Assembly (NCBI GenBank): GCA_900757295.1
Contig: CAAENH010000152.1
Coordinates: forward strand, 1 to 9,531
Source: Bacilli bacterium
GTDB taxonomy: Bacteria; Bacillota_I; Bacilli_A; RF39; UBA660
DNA: 9,531 nt
Direction: 5' to 3'
Position 1 is the stretch's first letter. Each line of letters opens with the position of its first letter. Of this stretch, positions 5,772-9,531 are shown piece by piece. Both the position numbers and the translations under genes were made by a program. The notes beneath the pieces were generated by a model. That model was not told the origin of the DNA and searched no databases. It saw nothing but the letters and a program-made list of their open reading frames with translations.

Positions 5772-6185
5772 GTGCCAACAATTAATCAATTAGTAAGAAA
5801 AGGAAGAAAATCAACAAAGGCAAAATCAACAGCTCCAGCTTTACAACATGGATGGAATTCAAAAAACAAAACATTAACAAACAATAAAGCACCACAAAAA
5901 AGAGGTGTATGTACAGTTGTAAAAACAGTAACACCAAAGAAGCCAAACTCAGCTTTAAGAAAAGTTGCCAGAGTTAGACTTTCAAATGGTTATGAAGTAA
6001 CATCATATATCCCAGGAATAGGACATAACTTACAAGAACATAGTGTTGTTCTAATCAGAGGAGGAAGAGTAAAAGACCTTCCAGGTGTTAGATACCATAT
6101 TATAAGAGGAACATTAGATACTGCAGGTGTAAAAGACAGAATGCAAGGACGTTCAAAATATGGAGCAAAACGCCCAAAGAAATAA
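5772..6185 (+). CDS. rpsL: 30S ribosomal protein S12
   Basis: The 137-residue S12 protein forms part of the decoding centre of the small subunit and monitors codon-anticodon pairing. The sequence is full length and typical: [12 protein letters not shown] start, the PQKRGVC segment (41-47), the [11 protein letters not shown] loop (54-64), [16 protein letters not shown] (84-99) and [10 protein letters not shown] (100-109). K56 and K101, equivalent to the E. coli lysines whose mutation gives streptomycin resistance, are wild type. D102 is the position methylthiolated by RimO in other bacteria. A segment of about 13 residues at 25-38, absent from E. coli S12, is normal for this phylum. The start is GTG with site GAGGTG (5758-5763), 8 nt upstream. 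It is the first gene of the str operon. Confidence 0.98.
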   Translation: MPTINQLVRKGRKSTKAKSTAPALQHGWNSKNKTLTNNKAPQKRGVCTVVKTVTPKKPNSALRKVARVRLSNGYEVTSYIPGIGHNLQEHSVVLIRGGRVKDLPGVRYHIIRGTLDTAGVKDRMQGRSKYGAKRPKK

Positions 6186-6206
6186 ATCGATAAAGGATTT
6201 ATTTTA

Positions 6207-6338
6207 TAGTGCATGCACATCTTACTAAATTAAGGTACTTAAATTTAGAATAGATAATGTAGCACTAAACGGAAAATCAATAGATTTTCAGAGTAACTTA
6301 GATATCTTATAGATATCATCAATAAGAGAGCAAATCTC
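6207..6338 (+). promoter_or_regulatory. Structured rpsL-rpsG spacer, candidate S7 translational control element
   Basis: The 176-nt gap between rpsL and rpsG contains a series of inverted repeats. A long-range helix tagtgc (6207-6212)/gcacta (6262-6267) encloses a hairpin at 6225-6248 (ctaaattaag/cttaaatttag, one bulge). It is followed by gaaaatc-aata-gattttc (6272-6289), gatatc-ttata-gatatc (6301-6317) and gaga-gcaaa-tctc (6326-6338), the last just before the rpsG ribosome site. A palindrome gtgcatgcac (6209-6218) competes with the first helix. In E. coli, S7 binds the rpsL-rpsG intercistronic region to repress translation; an equivalent role here is inference from position and structure. 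Confidence 0.5.
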
Positions 6339-6361
6339 AGAAAGAAAAGGAGTGAAGAATA

Positions 6362-6832
6362 GTGCCAAGAAGAGGATTTATAGCAAAAAGAGATGTATTA
6401 CCAGATCCAATATACAATAGCAAAGTTGTTACAAAATTAATTAACAACATAATGTTAGATGGTAAAAAATCAGTTGCTCAAGGAATAGTTTATGATGCTT
6501 TTGATATAATAAAAGAAAAAGAAGGAAAAAATCCATTAGAAGTATTTGAAGCAGCATTAGAAAACATCATGCCAGTTCTTGAAGTAAAAGCAAGAAGAGT
6601 TGGTGGAGCAACATACCAAGTACCATTAGAAATTAGACCTGAAAGAAGACAAACATTAGGTTTAAGATGGTTAGTAACATATGCTAGAACAAGACATGAA
6701 AAAACAATGGCTGAGAAATTAGCTGGTGAAATCATGGACGCTGTTAACGGAAACGGTGGAGCATTCAAGAAGAAAGAAGATACACATAGAATGGCAGAAG
6801 CTAATAAAGCATTTGCACATTATAAATGGTAA
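6362..6832 (+). CDS. rpsG: 30S ribosomal protein S7
   Basis: S7 nucleates assembly of the 30S head by binding the 3' major domain of 16S rRNA and sits near the E site. At 156 residues the length is exactly typical. Recognisable stretches are [18 protein letters not shown] (1-18), [15 protein letters not shown] (26-40), [27 protein letters not shown] and the C-terminal AFAHYKW. The start is GTG with AAGGAG (6347-6352) 9 nt upstream; a small gaga/tctc hairpin ends 8 nt before this site. It lies 176 nt downstream of rpsL and 69 nt upstream of fusA. S7 is the usual autoregulator of str operons, which fits the structured spacer ahead of it. Confidence 0.98.
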   Translation: MPRRGFIAKRDVLPDPIYNSKVVTKLINNIMLDGKKSVAQGIVYDAFDIIKEKEGKNPLEVFEAALENIMPVLEVKARRVGGATYQVPLEIRPERRQTLGLRWLVTYARTRHEKTMAEKLAGEIMDAVNGNGGAFKKKEDTHRMAEANKAFAHYKW

Positions 6833-6901
6833 AATTTAGATTGAGAAAAAAGTGTAACAATTATTTCAATCATAAAATGAAAAAAAGGAGGGAATAATTA
6901 C

Positions 6902-8986
6902 ATGGCAGGAAGAGCATACCCACTAGAAAGAACTAGAAATATAGGAATAATGGCTCATATTGATGCTGGTAAAACAACAACAACAGAGAGAATATTATTC
7001 TATACAGGAAAAACACATAAAATAGGAGAAGTTCACGAGGGTGCTGCAACAATGGACTGGATGGAACAAGAACAAGAAAGAGGTATAACAATAACATCTG
7101 CTGCAACAACATGTTTTTGGAAAAATAACAGAATCAATATAATTGATACTCCAGGTCACGTTGACTTTACAGTAGAAGTACAAAGATCTCTAAGAGTACT
7201 TGATGGTGCAGTTACAGTATTAGCAGCAAAAGGTGGAGTTCAACCACAAACAGAAACAGTTTGGAGACAAGCTGATAAATACCAAGTTCCAAGAATGGTA
7301 TATGTAAATAAAATGGACATCGTTGGAGCAAACTTTATGCTTTGCGTTGACCAATTAAAAAATAGATTACATGCAAATCCAGTACCAGTTCAATTACCAA
7401 TAGGAGCTGAAGATAACTTCAGAGGAATAGTTGATTTAATTAAAATGAGAGCATTCATCCATAAAGATGATTTAGGAAAAGAAATTGAAGAAACAGATAT
7501 TCCAGCAGATATGTTAGAAGAAGCTAAAAAATGGAGAACTACAATGATTGAAGCTGCATGTGAACAAGATGAAGAATTAATGATGAATTATTTAGATGGA
7601 AAAGAACCATCTGAAGAAGAAATCAAAAAAGCATTAAGAAAAGGAACAATAGCAAATCAAATCGTTCCAGTAACATGTGGTTCTTCATATAAAAATAAAG
7701 GTGTACAAGAATTATTAAATGCAATAGTTGACTATATGCCATCACCATTAGATATACCACATATCAAAGGAACAACATTAGATGGTGTTGAAACAGAAGC
7801 TAAAACATCTGATTCAGAACCATTTGCTGCATTAGCATTTAAAATTGCAACAGATCCATTTGTAGGAAAATTATGTTTCTTTAGAGTATATTCAGGAACA
7901 TTAGAAACAGGATCTACAGTTTTAAATTCAAGTAAAGATAAAAAAGAAAGAATTGGAAGAATTCTACAAATGCACTCAAATCACAGAGAAGATATTGAAA
8001 AAGTATATGCTGGTGATATTGCTGCTGCAGTTGGATTAAAAGATGTTACAACAGGAAATACATTATGTGATCCTGAACATCCAATAATTCTAGAATCAAT
8101 GGAATTCCCAGAACCAGTTATTGATATAGCTATTGAACCAAAAGATAAAGCAGCTCAAGAAAAAATGGGAATAGCTTTAGCAAAATTAGCTGAAGAAGAC
8201 CCAACATTCAAAGCTTATACAAATCAAGAAACAGGTCAAACAATCATTGCTGGTATGGGTGAATTACACCTAGATATCATTGTTGATAGATTAAAAAGAG
8301 AATTCAAAGTAGAATGTAATGTAGGTAAACCACAAGTTGCTTACAAAGAAACAATAAGAAATAAAGTTAAAGTTCAAGGTAAATTTATCCGTCAATCTGG
8401 TGGTAAAGGACAATACGGAGACGTATGGTTTGAAATGGAACCATTAGAGCCAGGTAAAGGTGTTGAATTCGAAAGTAAAATTGTTGGTGGAGCAGTTCCA
8501 AAAGAATATATTAAACCAATTGAACAAGGTTTAAGAGAAGCTGCTGAAACAGGAATTTTAGCTGGATATCCAGTAATCGATTTCAAAGCATCATTAGTAG
8601 ATGGATCATACCATGAAGTTGACTCTTCAGAAATGGCATTCAAAATAGCTGCATCAATGGCATTCAAAGAAGGATGTAAACAAGCTAAGTCAGTTCTATT
8701 AGAGCCAATAATGAAAGTAGAAATAACAGTTCCAGAAGAATACATGGGAGATGTTATTGGAGATGTAAACTCAAGACGTGGTAGAATGGAAGGAATGGAA
8801 GCAAATGATGGAATGCAAGAAATAAAAGCATTCATACCATTATCAGAAATGTTTGGTTATGCTACAGACTTACGTTCAAAAACACAAGGTAGAGGAACAT
8901 ATTCTATGGAACCATCTCATTATGAAGAAGTTCCAAAATCAGTATTAGAAGCAATCGTAGCTTCAAGAGCTAAGAAAGAAAACTAA
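6902..8986 (+). CDS. fusA: Elongation factor G
   Basis: The 694-residue translational GTPase drives tRNA-mRNA translocation and, with RRF, ribosome recycling. G-domain motifs are complete: G1 AHIDAGKT (18-25), G2 RGITI (59-63), G3 DTPGHVD (81-87, with catalytic H85), G4 NKMD (135-138), G5 around GSS (260-262). Later landmarks include the domain II region [29 protein letters not shown] in domain [15 protein letters not shown] in domain IV and the [18 protein letters not shown] segment of domain V. Length and motifs match canonical bacterial FusA rather than tetracycline-protection proteins. The ATG has a strong AAGGAGG site (6885-6891) 10 nt upstream. The 69-nt gap from rpsG holds no obvious promoter or terminator, so co-transcription with rpsG is expected. 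Confidence 0.98.
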   Translation: MAGRAYPLERTRNIGIMAHIDAGKTTTTERILFYTGKTHKIGEVHEGAATMDWMEQEQERGITITSAATTCFWKNNRINIIDTPGHVDFTVEVQRSLRVLDGAVTVLAAKGGVQPQTETVWRQADKYQVPRMVYVNKMDIVGANFMLCVDQLKNRLHANPVPVQLPIGAEDNFRGIVDLIKMRAFIHKDDLGKEIEETDIPADMLEEAKKWRTTMIEAACEQDEELMMNYLDGKEPSEEEIKKALRKGTIANQIVPVTCGSSYKNKGVQELLNAIVDYMPSPLDIPHIKGTTLDGVETEAKTSDSEPFAALAFKIATDPFVGKLCFFRVYSGTLETGSTVLNSSKDKKERIGRILQMHSNHREDIEKVYAGDIAAAVGLKDVTTGNTLCDPEHPIILESMEFPEPVIDIAIEPKDKAAQEKMGIALAKLAEEDPTFKAYTNQETGQTIIAGMGELHLDIIVDRLKREFKVECNVGKPQVAYKETIRNKVKVQGKFIRQSGGKGQYGDVWFEMEPLEPGKGVEFESKIVGGAVPKEYIKPIEQGLREAAETGILAGYPVIDFKASLVDGSYHEVDSSEMAFKIAASMAFKEGCKQAKSVLLEPIMKVEITVPEEYMGDVIGDVNSRRGRMEGMEANDGMQEIKAFIPLSEMFGYATDLRSKTQGRGTYSMEPSHYEEVPKSVLEAIVASRAKKEN

Positions 8987-9023
8987 TACACTAAAATAAA
9001 GAAATATGTGAATTTTGTAAAAA

Positions 9024-9062
9024 CGCTTGCATTTTAGGCTGAAATGTTATAAAATGCAAGTG
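9024..9062 (+). promoter_or_regulatory. Promoter-like hairpin between fusA and tuf
   Basis: A possible promoter TTGCAT (9027-9032), 17-bp spacer, TAAAAT (9050-9055) coincides with a perfect 11-base inverted repeat, cttgcatttta (9026-9036) and taaaatgcaag (9050-9060), with a 13-nt loop; one G-T and one C-G pair extend it outwards to 9024-9062. No T-run follows on the plus strand, so it does not look like a terminator for fusA. A second gttataaaat lies 30 bp downstream (9076-9085). An extra internal promoter for tuf is plausible, since EF-Tu is needed in excess of EF-G. Confidence 0.5.
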
Positions 9063-9130
9063 CAAAATAAAATACGTTATAAAATTTAAAATATAGAGAG
9101 AAATCTCAAAAAAATAAGGAGGAATAAAAA

Positions 9131-9531
9131 ATGGCAAAAGCAAAATTTGAAAGAACAAAGCCACACGTTAACATCGGTACTATCGGACACGTAGACCATG
9201 GAAAAACAACAACAACAGCTGCTATTACAAAATATTTATCATTAAAAGGTCAAGCTAAATTCGAAGCTTATGATCAAATCGATGGAGCACCAGAAGAAAA
9301 AGCAAGAGGAATCACAATTAATACAGCTCACGTTGAATATGAAACAGATAACAGACACTACGCACACGTAGACTGCCCAGGACATGCTGACTATGTAAAG
9401 AACATGATCACAGGTGCTGCACAAATGGATGGTGCAATATTAGTTGTTTCTGCAGCTGATGGACCAATGCCACAAACAAGAGAACACATCTTATTAGCTA
9501 GACAAGTAGGTGTAAAATACATCGTTGTTTA
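9131..9531 (+). CDS. tuf: Elongation factor Tu (5' part, cut by window end)
   Basis: EF-Tu delivers aminoacyl-tRNA to the ribosomal A site as a GTP complex. The first 133 residues of a protein that is normally about 395-400 long are present; the frame is still open at the last base, so the truncation is the window edge and not a defect. Motifs: G1 GHVDHGKT (19-26), [13 protein letters not shown] leading into G2 RGITI (59-63), G3 DCPGH (81-85, catalytic H85), and the [20 protein letters not shown] segment. NKCD lies beyond the window. The ATG has a strong AAGGAGGA site (9116-9123) 7 nt upstream, with a gaga-gaaa-tctc mini-hairpin (9096-9107) before it. It is the last of the classic four str genes. 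Confidence 0.98.
   Translation, partial: MAKAKFERTKPHVNIGTIGHVDHGKTTTTAAITKYLSLKGQAKFEAYDQIDGAPEEKARGITINTAHVEYETDNRHYAHVDCPGHADYVKNMITGAAQMDGAILVVSAADGPMPQTREHILLARQVGVKYIVV

Noticed and set aside
5772..6185. Streptomycin-resistance allele of rpsL.
   Set aside because: The two key lysines (K56 and K101 here) and the surrounding PNSA and KDLPG loops are wild type; the Val at 49 in place of Arg is, as I recall, also found in other bacteria such as Thermus.
9024..9062. Terminator between fusA and tuf.
   Set aside because: The hairpin is strong, but no T-run follows on the coding strand; the T-rich side (9020-9025 read in reverse) would serve only the opposite strand, where no gene is present.

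Overview
The window is AT-rich (roughly 30% GC by eye) with standard-code genes that all end in TAA. It carries a ClpE-type zinc-finger Clp ATPase, the folate-dependent tRNA methyltransferase TrmFO, and the classic str operon order rpsL-rpsG-fusA-tuf. This combination and the protein sequences point to a low-GC Bacillota, most likely a clostridial lineage; the species cannot be named from this sequence. Apart from the left edge and several structured leaders, it is a housekeeping region, and I see no defence system, insertion sequence, prophage or secretion system.

Layout. Positions 1-283 form a tRNA locus on the minus strand: an intact tRNA-Leu(CAA) with its own terminator. The last 19 bases of the tRNA, the terminator and some flanking sequence (82 bp in all) are repeated perfectly 137 bp away, separated by a palindromic 55-bp spacer. 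A short divergent promoter region (284-430) serves the tRNA to the left and clpE (431-2779) to the right. clpE ends in a clear intrinsic terminator (2783-2813), and trmFO (2838-4190) starts only 24 bases later. An unrecognised coiled-coil, acidic protein (4343-5626) follows under its own promoter. A strong promoter at 5651-5679 and a long leader hairpin then begin the str operon: rpsL, a 176-nt structured spacer, rpsG, fusA, a promoter-like hairpin, and the 5' third of tuf, which runs off the window.

How the genes work together. Most of the content serves translation. There is a leucine tRNA, a tRNA T-loop methylase (TrmFO makes the m5U54 found in most tRNAs), two 30S proteins of the decoding and head regions (S12, S7), and the two elongation GTPases (EF-G, EF-Tu). 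ClpE is a protein-quality-control unfoldase; its IGF loop suggests it works with ClpP. The str genes are co-oriented with strong Shine-Dalgarno sites. Their non-coding gaps are rich in inverted repeats, consistent with autoregulation by ribosomal proteins or with internal promoters.

Points for follow-up are the tRNA-derived direct and inverted repeats at the left edge, the hairpin at the rpsL transcription start, the structured rpsL-rpsG spacer, a shared mini-hairpin at an identical distance from the Shine-Dalgarno of rpsG and tuf, a hairpin containing both promoter boxes before tuf, an insertion in TrmFO, and the unknown protein next to the str operon.
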